The notes: a model not told the origin generated them from the sequence alone. A DNA stretch of 5,998 nucleotides from Planctomycetota bacterium (GCA_029573975.1 JAKQBU010000039.1:1-5998), one strand, 5' to 3'; shown: positions 1 through 5,998, counted from the stretch's first letter. A program made the numbers and translations.

Positions 1-1
1 T

Positions 2-247
2 CTGCGGTATGGCAGTGCGGTGATCGGGCAGGGGCGGGAGAAGGCCAAGGAATTCCTGCGGGAGAATCCGCAGTTGGCGGAGGAACTGCGCGGCAAGATC
101 CTGGAAGTGCACGGCGTCAACAGCAAGGGGGTCGCTACCCGGACCAAGCCAGCGGGAACGGAAGAAGAGGAAATGGAGGCGGAGGAGATGGAGTCCGAGG
201 AACCAAAAAGCGCCAAAGCAAGCGGGAAAAAGGCGGGCAAAAGATAA
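2..247 (+). CDS. recA: RecA recombinase, C-terminal end (5' partial)
   Basis: This is the last 81 codons of recA; the reading frame is open to the left edge, so the gene begins outside the window. RecA forms ATP-dependent filaments on single-stranded DNA in the cytoplasm, drives strand exchange and triggers LexA self-cleavage. The recognisable part is the RecA C-terminal domain: a YGSAVIGQGREKAKEFLREN stretch (visible residues 3-22) matches the family pattern YG..(R/I)(L/I)GQGRE.A..FL.ENP, followed by the usual helix. The ATPase core is not visible. The GTG at base 20 lies inside this conserved motif and is not the real start. The tail is distinctive: an acidic run (visible residues about 54-67, mostly Glu) followed by a Lys/Arg-rich end (about 69-81). 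Acidic RecA tails are known to restrain DNA binding in E. coli; the added basic end is less usual. The stop is TAA at 245-247, and the protease gene starts 42 bases later. Confidence 0.95.
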   Translation: MRYGSAVIGQGREKAKEFLRENPQLAEELRGKILEVHGVNSKGVATRTKPAGTEEEEMEAEEMESEEPKSAKASGKKAGKR

Positions 248-278
248 ATCCTACCGTTTGCCGGTGCAAGAAGGCGGC

Positions 279-284
279 AGGAGG
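279..284 (+). promoter_or_regulatory. Ribosome binding site of the protease gene
   Basis: A perfect AGGAGG lies 5 bases before the ATG at 290. It decides the start: another ATG at 286-288 sits only one base after the motif and opens a different, unrelated frame. The strength of this site suggests efficient independent translation initiation after recA. Confidence 0.8.
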
Positions 285-289
285 AATGG

Positions 290-1687
290 ATGAGCCAGAT
301 TACGAACCGGACACTGAACCGGCTGTCGGTGGTGCTGGCGTTCTGCGCGCTGGCGGCAGCGGTTTTGCTGCTTTATCAGCAGCGGATGCGGCAGGAGGGG
401 CTGGACCAGAGCGAAGCCTATGAGCGTTTCAGTGCGGTGGTGGAGGCAGCGGCGCAGTCGGTGGTGGCGCTGGATGCGGAGCAGGAGAGCGGGGTCCGGA
501 ATCTGGTATATCAAAACATCGGCAGCGGCTTTATTCTGGATCGCCAGGGGCATATTCTGACCAATGAGCATGTGGTGCATGGAGCGAAGAGTATCCGGGT
601 GACGCTGGCGGACCGGCGGAAATTGTATGCCAAGCTGGTGGCGGGTGATCCGCGGACGGATCTGGCAGTGCTAAGAGTGGAAGCGGGCGAGTTAAAGCCG
701 CTGCCGGTGGCGGAGCCGGGTAAGCTGGCGGTGGGCCAGGTGGTGATTGCGCTGGGCAATCCGCTGGGGACGGGGGCGGACGGGCGGGCGGTGGCAACGT
801 TCGGGCGGATCAGCCGGCTGAACCAGTCGCTGCAGGGGGGGATCGATCCGGCGAACGACCGGTACTATGACAATTTGATCCAGACCAATGCGATTACGCT
901 GCCGGGCAACAGCGGGGGGCCGCTGATCAATACGCAGGGGCAGGTGATCGGGGTGAATACGGCGATGGCGACGTCGCGGAATCAGAAGCAGTCGTTTGGT
1001 TTTGCGATAGCGCTGGATGAGCGGACGCTGGCGAAGATTGCGGCATTGAAGGAAGGGCAGGAGCCGGCCCATGCGTTTTTGGGAGTCAGTACGGTGGATA
1101 TCCCGGCGGCGGTGCAAAGCCGGCTGGGACTGGAGGATGTATCCGGGGCGCTGGTGGATATGGTTTTATTAGGCTCGCCGGCCCAGCAGGAAGGGCTGAG
1201 GCGGGGGGATGTGATCGTGGGACTGGGGGGCGAGCGGATTTACAGTCCGGGGGAACTGATGCAGCGGATCAATCAGCGGCAGCCGGGTGAGGTGGTGCAG
1301 GTGGAGATCATTCGTTCCGGGGAGAATGAGCCGGAAAAGCGGGAGGTGGCCATCCCGCTGGTCAGCCGGACGCTGCGGGATCTGGAAGGGTATCAGGAGG
1401 AGGCGCGGCTGCCTTCGCTGGCGGCGTGGGGGCTGGAATTGAAGGATCTTACTGTCTGGCGGAAGGCGAAGCTGGGGCTGGATTTTCGGGAGGGCGGGGT
1501 ACTGGTTTATGAGGTGGAGGCGGGCAGCGAGGGGGAGCGGGAGGGGATCCGGCCGGGAGAAGTGATTACGGCGGTGGGGCAAAACAAAGTTGACAATTTG
1601 CGGGAATTTGCCATAGTAGCAAAGGATTCTGAGCAGTTGCCGCGTTTGGTGATTCGCAAGCCGGAGCCGGATTTTGGCGATTGGTAA
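290..1687 (+). CDS. Membrane-anchored HtrA/DegS-like serine protease with two PDZ domains
   Basis: This is a 465-residue S1C (HtrA/Deg) family protease, probably anchored in the cytoplasmic membrane with its catalytic part outside, where such enzymes degrade or sense misfolded envelope proteins. A short basic N-terminus precedes one hydrophobic helix (about residues 12-29), with no obvious signal-peptidase site, so it looks like a signal anchor as in DegS. The trypsin-like domain (about 75-245) shows all three catalytic residues: His94 in TNEHVV, Asp124 in DPRTDLAVL and Ser208 in GNSGGPL. PDZ1 spans about 262-345, beginning at AFLGV; PDZ2 spans about 378-457. The segment before the active serine reads TNAITLPGNSGGPL, where the family usually has TDAAINPGNSGGPL. 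Total length fits a Deg protease with two PDZ domains. It follows recA directly and precedes alaS, a slot that often holds recX. Whether it is closer to DegP, DegQ or DegS cannot be decided here, so no gene symbol is given. Confidence 0.95.
   Translation: MSQITNRTLNRLSVVLAFCALAAAVLLLYQQRMRQEGLDQSEAYERFSAVVEAAAQSVVALDAEQESGVRNLVYQNIGSGFILDRQGHILTNEHVVHGAKSIRVTLADRRKLYAKLVAGDPRTDLAVLRVEAGELKPLPVAEPGKLAVGQVVIALGNPLGTGADGRAVATFGRISRLNQSLQGGIDPANDRYYDNLIQTNAITLPGNSGGPLINTQGQVIGVNTAMATSRNQKQSFGFAIALDERTLAKIAALKEGQEPAHAFLGVSTVDIPAAVQSRLGLEDVSGALVDMVLLGSPAQQEGLRRGDVIVGLGGERIYSPGELMQRINQRQPGEVVQVEIIRSGENEPEKREVAIPLVSRTLRDLEGYQEEARLPSLAAWGLELKDLTVWRKAKLGLDFREGGVLVYEVEAGSEGEREGIRPGEVITAVGQNKVDNLREFAIVAKDSEQLPRLVIRKPEPDFGDW
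1590..1617 (+). promoter_or_regulatory. Candidate sigma-70-type promoter for alaS inside the protease gene
   Basis: A perfect -35 hexamer TTGACA (1590-1595) is followed after 16 bases by CATAGT (1612-1617), which matches four of six -10 positions, including the important second A and last T. The surrounding bases are AT-richer than the rest of the protease gene. Transcription from here would start near 1624 and give a leader of about 160 bases containing the hairpin at 1691-1737 before the alaS start. The motif is in coding sequence and could be chance; promoter consensus in this lineage is not known to me. Confidence 0.35.
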
Positions 1688-1690
1688 GGC

Positions 1691-1737
1691 ATGGGAGAAA
1701 GACACCTCTCCGCTGAAGGCGGAAAGGTGCCACCCAT
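1691..1737 (+). other. Long intercistronic hairpin upstream of alaS
   Basis: Bases 1703-1713 pair with 1719-1729 as an 11-bp stem with a single C-A mismatch (1708/1724), closed by the five-base loop TGAAG. An outer 5-bp stem, ATGGG (1691-1695) with CCCAT (1733-1737), can close around it, giving one two-part structure that fills much of the space between protease and alaS. No T-run follows, so it is not a standard intrinsic terminator. It could be an mRNA stability or processing element, or an attenuating leader structure. A purine-rich GGAAAGG (1721-1727) in its right arm would be hidden, but lies too far from either possible alaS start to act as its ribosome site. Confidence 0.55.
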
Positions 1738-1770
1738 CCGGCGATGATTTATTTTTATTCGATAAACAAG

Positions 1771-1777
1771 AGAAAGG
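1771..1777 (+). promoter_or_regulatory. Probable alaS ribosome binding site, favouring a TTG start
   Basis: AGAAAGG lies 8 bases before the TTG at 1786. The alternative upstream ATG at 1744 has no Shine-Dalgarno-like sequence at a workable distance (the nearest, 1721-1727, is about 16 bases away and buried in the hairpin). This supports starting alaS at 1786. Confidence 0.5.
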
Positions 1778-1785
1778 TTTGGCCG

Positions 1786-4485
1786 TTGTTAAGTTCACAG
1801 GAAATCAGGCAAGGATATATTGAGTTTTTCGCGAAGAAGGGGCATACGTATGTGGCGAGCAGTCCGGTGGTGCCGCAGGAGGACCCGACGCTGCTGTTCA
1901 CCAATGCGGGGATGAACCAGTTTAAGGATATTTTTTTGGGGTCGCGGACGCCGGACTATCGGCGGGCGGTGAACAGCCAGAAGTGCATCCGGGCGGGCGG
2001 CAAGCACAATGACCTGGAGGAGGTGGGCAAGGACACGTATCATCATACGTTTTTTGAGATGCTGGGGAACTGGTCGTTCGGGGACTATTTCAAGGAGGAG
2101 GCGATTTCGTGGGCTTGGGAGCTGCTGACGGGGGTGTGGGGGCTGCCGAAGGAGCGGCTGTACGCGACGTATTTTGAGGGGGACGCGGCGGCGGGGCTGG
2201 AGCCGGATACGGAGGCGCGGGATATCTGGCGGCGGTTTCTGCCGGAGAACCAGGTGCTGGCGGGGCGGTTCAAGGACAATTTCTGGGAGATGGGTGATAC
2301 GGGGCCGTGCGGGCCGTGCTCGGAGATTCATTATGACGGGCGGGGGGAGGCGGCGCGGAAACAGATACCGGGTGAGAAACTGGTCAACCAGAGCAACCCG
2401 GATGTGATCGAGGTCTGGAACCTGGTGTTTATTCAGTACAACCGGGATGCGCGGGGGCTTACGCCCCTGCCGGCCAGGCATGTGGATACGGGGATGGGTT
2501 TTGAGCGGATCGTGCGGATCCTGCAGGGCAAGACCTCGAATTACGATTCGGATGTGTTCGGGCCGCTGTTTGCGCGGATTCAGCAGATTACCGGGGCGGG
2601 GGATTATACCGGCGTGCTGGAGCGGCAGGAGGATATTGCCTACCGGGTGCTGGCGGACCATGCGCGGACGCTGACGTTTGCGATTGCGGACGGGGCGCTG
2701 CCGAGCAATGAGGGGCGGGGGTATGTGCTGCGGCGGATTTTGCGGCGGGCGGCGCGGTATGGGCTGGTATTGGATGTGCATGAGCCGTTTTTGTATAAGC
2801 TGGTGCCGACGATTGCGGAGTCGATGGGGCCGATTTTTCCGGAACTGGCCGGCCGGGCGCAACATGCGGCGAATGTGATCGAGGCGGAGGAAATCAGTTT
2901 TGACCGGACGCTGGAGCGGGGGATGAGCATTTTTGCGGCGGACGTGGAAGAGCTGGCGGGACAAAAGAAGGGGCAGATTTCGGGGGAGAAGGCGTTCCGG
3001 CTGTATGATACGTATGGTTTTCCGCTGGATTTGACGCAATTGATGGCAGAGGAGCGGGGGCTGACGGTGGATGTGGGGCGGTTTCAGGAGCTGATGCAGG
3101 AGCAGCGGAGCCGGGCGCAGGCGTCGCAGAAGAACGCGGTGTATGAAGCGGACAGCCTGGCGGAGCGGCTGCCGGAGACGGACGATACCCAGAAGTATCA
3201 CACGACCACGTTGGCGGGGCGGCTGCTGGGCTACGTGCGGGAAGATCAATATATTACGGAAGGCAGCGTACCGGCGGGCGTGAAGGTGGGGCTGGTGCTG
3301 GACCGGACGTGTGCGTACGCGGAGAGCGGGGGACAGGTGGGGGATCAGGGGACGATTTCGGCGGGTGCCGTTCGATTTGTGTTTGAGGATACGCAGCGGA
3401 TTGGGGCGGCGACGGTGCATTTCGGCCGCACGGAGCAGAATACGCTGGCGGTGGGGATGGAACTAAACATCGCGATTGATCCAGCGCGGGAGGATACGCA
3501 GCGGAATCATACGGCGACCCACCTGTTGCAGTGGGCGCTGCAGCAGGTACTGGGGGCGCATGCCCACCAGGAAGGGTCGCTGGTGACGACGGATTATTTG
3601 CGGTTTGATTTTACGCATCCCAAGGCCCTGACGGCCGAGCAGATTCACGAGGTGGAGAAGCGGGTGCGGGAGCAGATCGCGGCGGCGGCGCCGGTATCGT
3701 TCCGGGTGATGCCGACGGGGGAGGCGCGGAAGCTGGGGGCGATGGCGCTGTTTTCGGAGAAATACGGGGACAATGTACGAGTGCTGGCCATCGGGGCGGC
3801 TCACCACGACACGCTGGAAGAGGCATTCAGCCGGGAATTCTGCGGCGGGACGCATGTGCATAACACCCGGGACATCGGCTCGTTCAAGATTACCCGGGAG
3901 GAGAGCGTGGCGACGGGGGTGCGGCGGATTATCGCGATGACGGGGCGGGCGCTGAATGAGATGATGTATAAGCACAGTGAAATCGTCGGGGAATTGACGG
4001 CGCTGCTCAAGGCAACGCCCGAGCAAATTGGGGTACGGGTGGCGGCGCTGATTGAGGATAATAAGAAGCTGAAGAAGCAGATGAAGAAGGAGGGCGGAGC
4101 GTCTTTGAAAAATTCGGCGGAGGAGCTGCTGGAGCAGGCGGAGATGGCCGGGGGGGCAAAGATTATTGTCGGACAACTGCCGGCGGCGGATGCGGATGCG
4201 GTTCGGTCGCAGATCGACTGGCTGCGGAAGAAGGCACAGTCGGCGGCGATCGTGCTGGCCAGTGCGACGGAAGAGGGCAAGGTGCTGCTATTTGCGGCGG
4301 TTACGGACGACCTGATCGGCAAGGGGCTGAAGGCGGGCGATATCGTCAAGGAAATCGCCCCGATCGTGGGCGGCGGCGGGGGCGGCCGGCCGCAGATGGC
4401 GCAGGCGGGCGGCAAGGATGTCAGCAAGATTCCGGATGCACTGAAGGCGGCGAAGGAAATAATTCATGCCAAGTTAAAATGCTAA
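1786..4485 (+). CDS. alaS: Alanyl-tRNA synthetase
   Basis: This is a complete class II alanyl-tRNA synthetase, 899 residues from the TTG start, which attaches alanine to tRNA-Ala in the cytoplasm and removes mischarged serine or glycine. The start at TTG 1786 is preferred because it gives MLSSQEIRQGYIEFFAKKGH, in line with the normal family N-terminus, and has a spaced ribosome site; ATG at 1744 would add 14 atypical residues. Catalytic domain: DPTLLFTNAGMNQFKD (33-48), IRAGGKHNDLEEVG (68-81), motif 2 region HHTFFEMLGNWSFGDYFK (86-103) and motif 3 GRGYVLRRILRRAARY (310-325). The editing domain has the zinc-type ligands His575 and His579 (HTATH) plus Cys686 and His690 (CGGTH), all present. A Lys-rich coiled segment follows (about 765-775), then the C-Ala domain with its glycine-rich GGGGGGRPQMAQAGGKD from residue 862. 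Length is slightly above the 876 of E. coli. Codons strongly prefer G in the third position. Confidence 0.97.
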   Translation: MLSSQEIRQGYIEFFAKKGHTYVASSPVVPQEDPTLLFTNAGMNQFKDIFLGSRTPDYRRAVNSQKCIRAGGKHNDLEEVGKDTYHHTFFEMLGNWSFGDYFKEEAISWAWELLTGVWGLPKERLYATYFEGDAAAGLEPDTEARDIWRRFLPENQVLAGRFKDNFWEMGDTGPCGPCSEIHYDGRGEAARKQIPGEKLVNQSNPDVIEVWNLVFIQYNRDARGLTPLPARHVDTGMGFERIVRILQGKTSNYDSDVFGPLFARIQQITGAGDYTGVLERQEDIAYRVLADHARTLTFAIADGALPSNEGRGYVLRRILRRAARYGLVLDVHEPFLYKLVPTIAESMGPIFPELAGRAQHAANVIEAEEISFDRTLERGMSIFAADVEELAGQKKGQISGEKAFRLYDTYGFPLDLTQLMAEERGLTVDVGRFQELMQEQRSRAQASQKNAVYEADSLAERLPETDDTQKYHTTTLAGRLLGYVREDQYITEGSVPAGVKVGLVLDRTCAYAESGGQVGDQGTISAGAVRFVFEDTQRIGAATVHFGRTEQNTLAVGMELNIAIDPAREDTQRNHTATHLLQWALQQVLGAHAHQEGSLVTTDYLRFDFTHPKALTAEQIHEVEKRVREQIAAAAPVSFRVMPTGEARKLGAMALFSEKYGDNVRVLAIGAAHHDTLEEAFSREFCGGTHVHNTRDIGSFKITREESVATGVRRIIAMTGRALNEMMYKHSEIVGELTALLKATPEQIGVRVAALIEDNKKLKKQMKKEGGASLKNSAEELLEQAEMAGGAKIIVGQLPAADADAVRSQIDWLRKKAQSAAIVLASATEEGKVLLFAAVTDDLIGKGLKAGDIVKEIAPIVGGGGGGRPQMAQAGGKDVSKIPDALKAAKEIIHAKLKC

Positions 4486-4495
4486 GAGAAAGCAG

Positions 4496-4801
4496 ATGAA
4501 AACCATTTTGAATCTGGTCATTTTTGCATTATTGTTTTTTCCCTGGCCGGTGGCTGTTTATATATCGACTCGAAAGGTTAATGGAAGCTCTTCCGGAAAA
4601 GCATTATTTCATGCAATAATAGCCGGTTTCGTATTGTTTTTTGGAGTTATCGCCGCCATTGATATTTTGATACCCATGGCAAGGGGAAGCGTGATTTTAA
4701 CGATTGTTTATTTGACTGGCTATTGTTTATTTCCCTTTCTGCTGGTGGTGCTGGAATCCCTTTTCAGAAAATGGAGAAGTAAACAAAAATCTGCTACTTA
4801 A
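4496..4801 (+). CDS. Small three-helix membrane protein of unknown function
   Basis: I do not recognise this 101-residue protein. It has three likely membrane helices: residues about 4-24 (contains FFPWPV), 36-60 and 65-89, ending in a strongly basic tail (RKWRSKQKSAT). A short loop, about 25-35, contains TRKVNGSSSGK. By the positive-inside rule the C-terminus is probably cytoplasmic. No catalytic or binding motif is visible. The gene starts 10 bases after the alaS stop, with only a weak purine-rich stretch (AGAGAAAG, 4486-4492 region) as ribosome site, so it may be translated as part of the alaS transcript. A hand count gives about 38% GC for 4501-4800, far below the neighbours, with many TTT, TTA, ATA and AAA codons; only part of this is explained by hydrophobic content. 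It could be a recently acquired or lineage-specific gene. The continuous frame, hydrophobic pattern and charged end argue for a real gene. Confidence 0.7.
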   Translation: MKTILNLVIFALLFFPWPVAVYISTRKVNGSSSGKALFHAIIAGFVLFFGVIAAIDILIPMARGSVILTIVYLTGYCLFPFLLVVLESLFRKWRSKQKSAT

Positions 4802-4817
4802 CAAATGTTTGTTTTTT
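4800..4817 (+). terminator. Weak candidate intrinsic terminator after the small membrane-protein gene
   Basis: AACAA (4800-4804) pairs with TTGTT (4809-4813) around the loop ATGT, directly followed by four more T residues (4814-4817). The position, overlapping the stop codon of the small gene and lying between convergent genes, suits a terminator for the forward unit. The stem has only one G-C pair, so it would be feeble alone. A second T-run at 4841-4848 inside the hemD 3' end might help. In the minus direction no T-run follows, so it would not end the hemD transcript. Confidence 0.35.
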
Positions 4818-4824
4818 ATCCAGT

Positions 4825-5998
4825 CTAAAGCGAATTGTTATTTTTTTTGGATTCGGTGTGGCAGAGGGCGTGGACGAGGGCGGGGATGGTAAAGGGTACG
4901 GCCTCCAGGGCGACGGTGAGGCCGGCTTTTTGGAGGGTGGCGGAGGTGACGGGACCGATGCTGGCCAGGCAAGCTCTGCTTTTTTGCAGGAGTTCGGCGT
5001 CGATTTGGGCGAGGAAATTGGCGGCGGTGGAGGAGCTGGTGAAGGTGATCCAGTCGATGGTATTCTGCTCCAGGGCCTGGATGAGTTCATCCCGGGCGGG
5101 GCCTGTTTCCGGGACGGTATGATAGGCGATGACTTCATCGACCACGGCTTCCTCATGGCGGAGCAGCCTGGCCAGGTCGGGGCGGGCGATATCGGCGCGG
5201 GGGAGCAGGAAGCGCATATCCTCGAGCGACTCCCGGCTGCGAAGGGCCTCGACGATGGATTCGGCGATGAACTGGGGCGGGACCAGGTCGGCGGTTATGC
5301 CGAAGGTATGGAGGCGGGCGGCGGTAGCGGGGCCGATGGCGCAGATTTTGGCGGAGGCCAGGCGGCGGGCGTCGAAGCCCTGGCTGGTGAGGACCTGGAA
5401 GAAGGAATCGACGCCGTTGACGCTGGTAAAGATGATCCAGTCGTAGCGGAGGATCTGGATGATGGCGTTTTCGAGGGGCTGGGGGTCGCGGGGCGGTTCG
5501 ATGCGGATGGTGGGGAATTCCAGGACGGCAGCGCCCAGGAGAGAGAGTTGTTCGACCAGTTCGCTGGCCTGGCGGCGGGAACGGGTGACGACGATGCGCC
5601 GGGAAAAGAGAGGGCGTTTTTCGAACCATTGCAGCTTGTCGCGCAGGGTGACCACCTGGCCGATGACGATGATGGCAGGTGGGGTTATATTTTCATGCCG
5701 GGCATCCTTGTCCAGTTGGGCCAGCGTACTGCAAACGGTGTGCTGGCGGGGAGTATTACCGGAAGCGATAACGGCGGCGGGGGTGTCGGGGGCCATGCCG
5801 TTTTGGAGGAGTTGTTCGCAGATGAGGGGCAGGTTTTTGACGCCCATGTAAAAGACCAGCGTGCCTGGCCAGCGGGCCAGGGAGGGCCAGTCGATCCGGG
5901 AGGTATCGGTGCGGGCGGCGTCTTCATGGCCGGTGATGAAGGCCAGTTGGCTGGCGAAGTCACGGTGGGTGACGGGGATGCCGGCACAGGCAGGTACG
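4825..5998 (-). CDS. cobA-hemD: Fused uroporphyrinogen-III C-methyltransferase / uroporphyrinogen-III synthase (N-terminus cut off)
   Basis: The frame is open to the right window edge; 390 codons are visible, ending at TAG (4827-4825). The N-terminal part (visible residues 1-126) is the second half of SUMT, which methylates uroporphyrinogen III to precorrin-2 for sirohaem and cobalamin: GIPVTHRDFASQLAFITGHE, GTLVFYMGVKNL (about 46-56), TPAAVIASGNTPRQ and PPAIIVIGQVVTLR. The first SUMT half, with its GxGPGDP site, lies outside. After the joining stretch LQWFEKRPLF comes HemD (about 133-385), which cyclises hydroxymethylbilane to uroporphyrinogen III: RIVVTRSRRQAS (134-145), IIFTSVNGVDSFF (188-200), LPRADIARPD (265-274) and WITFTSSSTAANF (316-328). 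The methionine at 5847 is internal to SUMT and not a start. The fusion couples making uroporphyrinogen III to its methylation and is a known arrangement, often near hemC or hemA (not visible here). Its coding strand favours C-ending codons, unlike alaS. Confidence 0.95.
   Translation of the reverse strand, partial: VPACAGIPVTHRDFASQLAFITGHEDAARTDTSRIDWPSLARWPGTLVFYMGVKNLPLICEQLLQNGMAPDTPAAVIASGNTPRQHTVCSTLAQLDKDARHENITPPAIIVIGQVVTLRDKLQWFEKRPLFSRRIVVTRSRRQASELVEQLSLLGAAVLEFPTIRIEPPRDPQPLENAIIQILRYDWIIFTSVNGVDSFFQVLTSQGFDARRLASAKICAIGPATAARLHTFGITADLVPPQFIAESIVEALRSRESLEDMRFLLPRADIARPDLARLLRHEEAVVDEVIAYHTVPETGPARDELIQALEQNTIDWITFTSSSTAANFLAQIDAELLQKSRACLASIGPVTSATLQKAGLTVALEAVPFTIPALVHALCHTESKKNNNSL

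Noticed and set aside
253..265. Small inverted repeat ACCG...CGGT after recA, possible terminator
   Set aside because: The stem is only 4 bp and no T-run follows; it is too weak to support a terminator call.
1721..1740. Possible T-box-like sequence (AAAGGTGCCACCC) before alaS
   Set aside because: The T-box antiterminator needs TGGNACC with flanking conserved bases; here the order is TGCCACC, and there is no terminator T-run or recognisable specifier region.
1795..3420. A 541-codon minus-strand open frame opposite alaS
   Set aside because: It lies entirely within the well-conserved alaS, reads as Arg/Pro-rich low-complexity protein with no recognisable domain, and its lack of stops follows from the G-rich, G-ending codons of the sense strand.
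4369..4395. Run of glycine codons near the alaS end, possible repeat or slippage site
   Set aside because: The glycine-rich loop is a normal conserved feature of the AlaRS C-terminal domain, and the frame continues correctly after it.
4475..4480. TAAAAT as a -10 box for the small membrane-protein gene
   Set aside because: No -35-like hexamer is present at 15-19 bases upstream, and the sequence is the AT-rich end of alaS.
4831..4855. CGAAT...ATTCG inverted repeat around a T-run at the hemD 3' end
   Set aside because: The stem is 5 bp with a 15-base loop that contains the T-run, so it does not form a terminator; the bases encode the Asn/Lys-rich hemD end.
5685..5987. A 100-codon minus-strand frame starting near the right edge
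   Set aside because: It is in a different frame from the conserved SUMT sequence over the same bases, and its Pro/Ser-rich translation resembles nothing.

Overview
The window holds five protein-coding genes packed with almost no spare DNA: the end of recA, a membrane-anchored trypsin-like protease with two PDZ domains, a complete alaS, a small AT-rich membrane-protein gene, and, pointing the other way, a uroporphyrinogen-III methyltransferase/synthase fusion (cobA-hemD) cut by the right edge. There is no sign of phage, transposon, CRISPR or RNA genes. No gene-free stretch reaches 300 bases; the longest gap is about 98 bases (protease to alaS).

The organism is a bacterium with a fairly GC-rich genome. 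The protein sequences resemble versions I associate with Planctomycetota and related PVC bacteria (the AlaRS wording around positions 2360-2500, and the SUMT-HemD fusion), but this placement is tentative; the fused SUMT-HemD also occurs in Firmicutes and others. The + strand is richer in G than C both where genes run forward and where hemD runs backward, so the skew follows the DNA strand and not the coding sense.

Layout: recA 3' end (1-247), a 42-base gap with a strong Shine-Dalgarno, the protease (290-1687), an intercistronic region with a long RNA hairpin (about 1691-1737), alaS (best start TTG at 1786, ending 4485), the small three-helix membrane protein (4496-4801) only 10 bases after alaS, a weak hairpin plus T-run (4800-4817) between convergent genes, then cobA-hemD on the minus strand (4825 to beyond 5998).

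recA, the protease, alaS and the small gene are co-directional and could be one transcription unit, with a candidate internal promoter for alaS inside the protease gene. The order recA-protease-alaS recalls the widespread recA-recX-alaS cluster with the protease where recX would be. The functions are mostly housekeeping: recombination, envelope protein quality control, alanyl-tRNA charging, tetrapyrrole synthesis. I found no convincing new multi-gene system; the least explained parts are the small membrane protein and the structured alaS leader.
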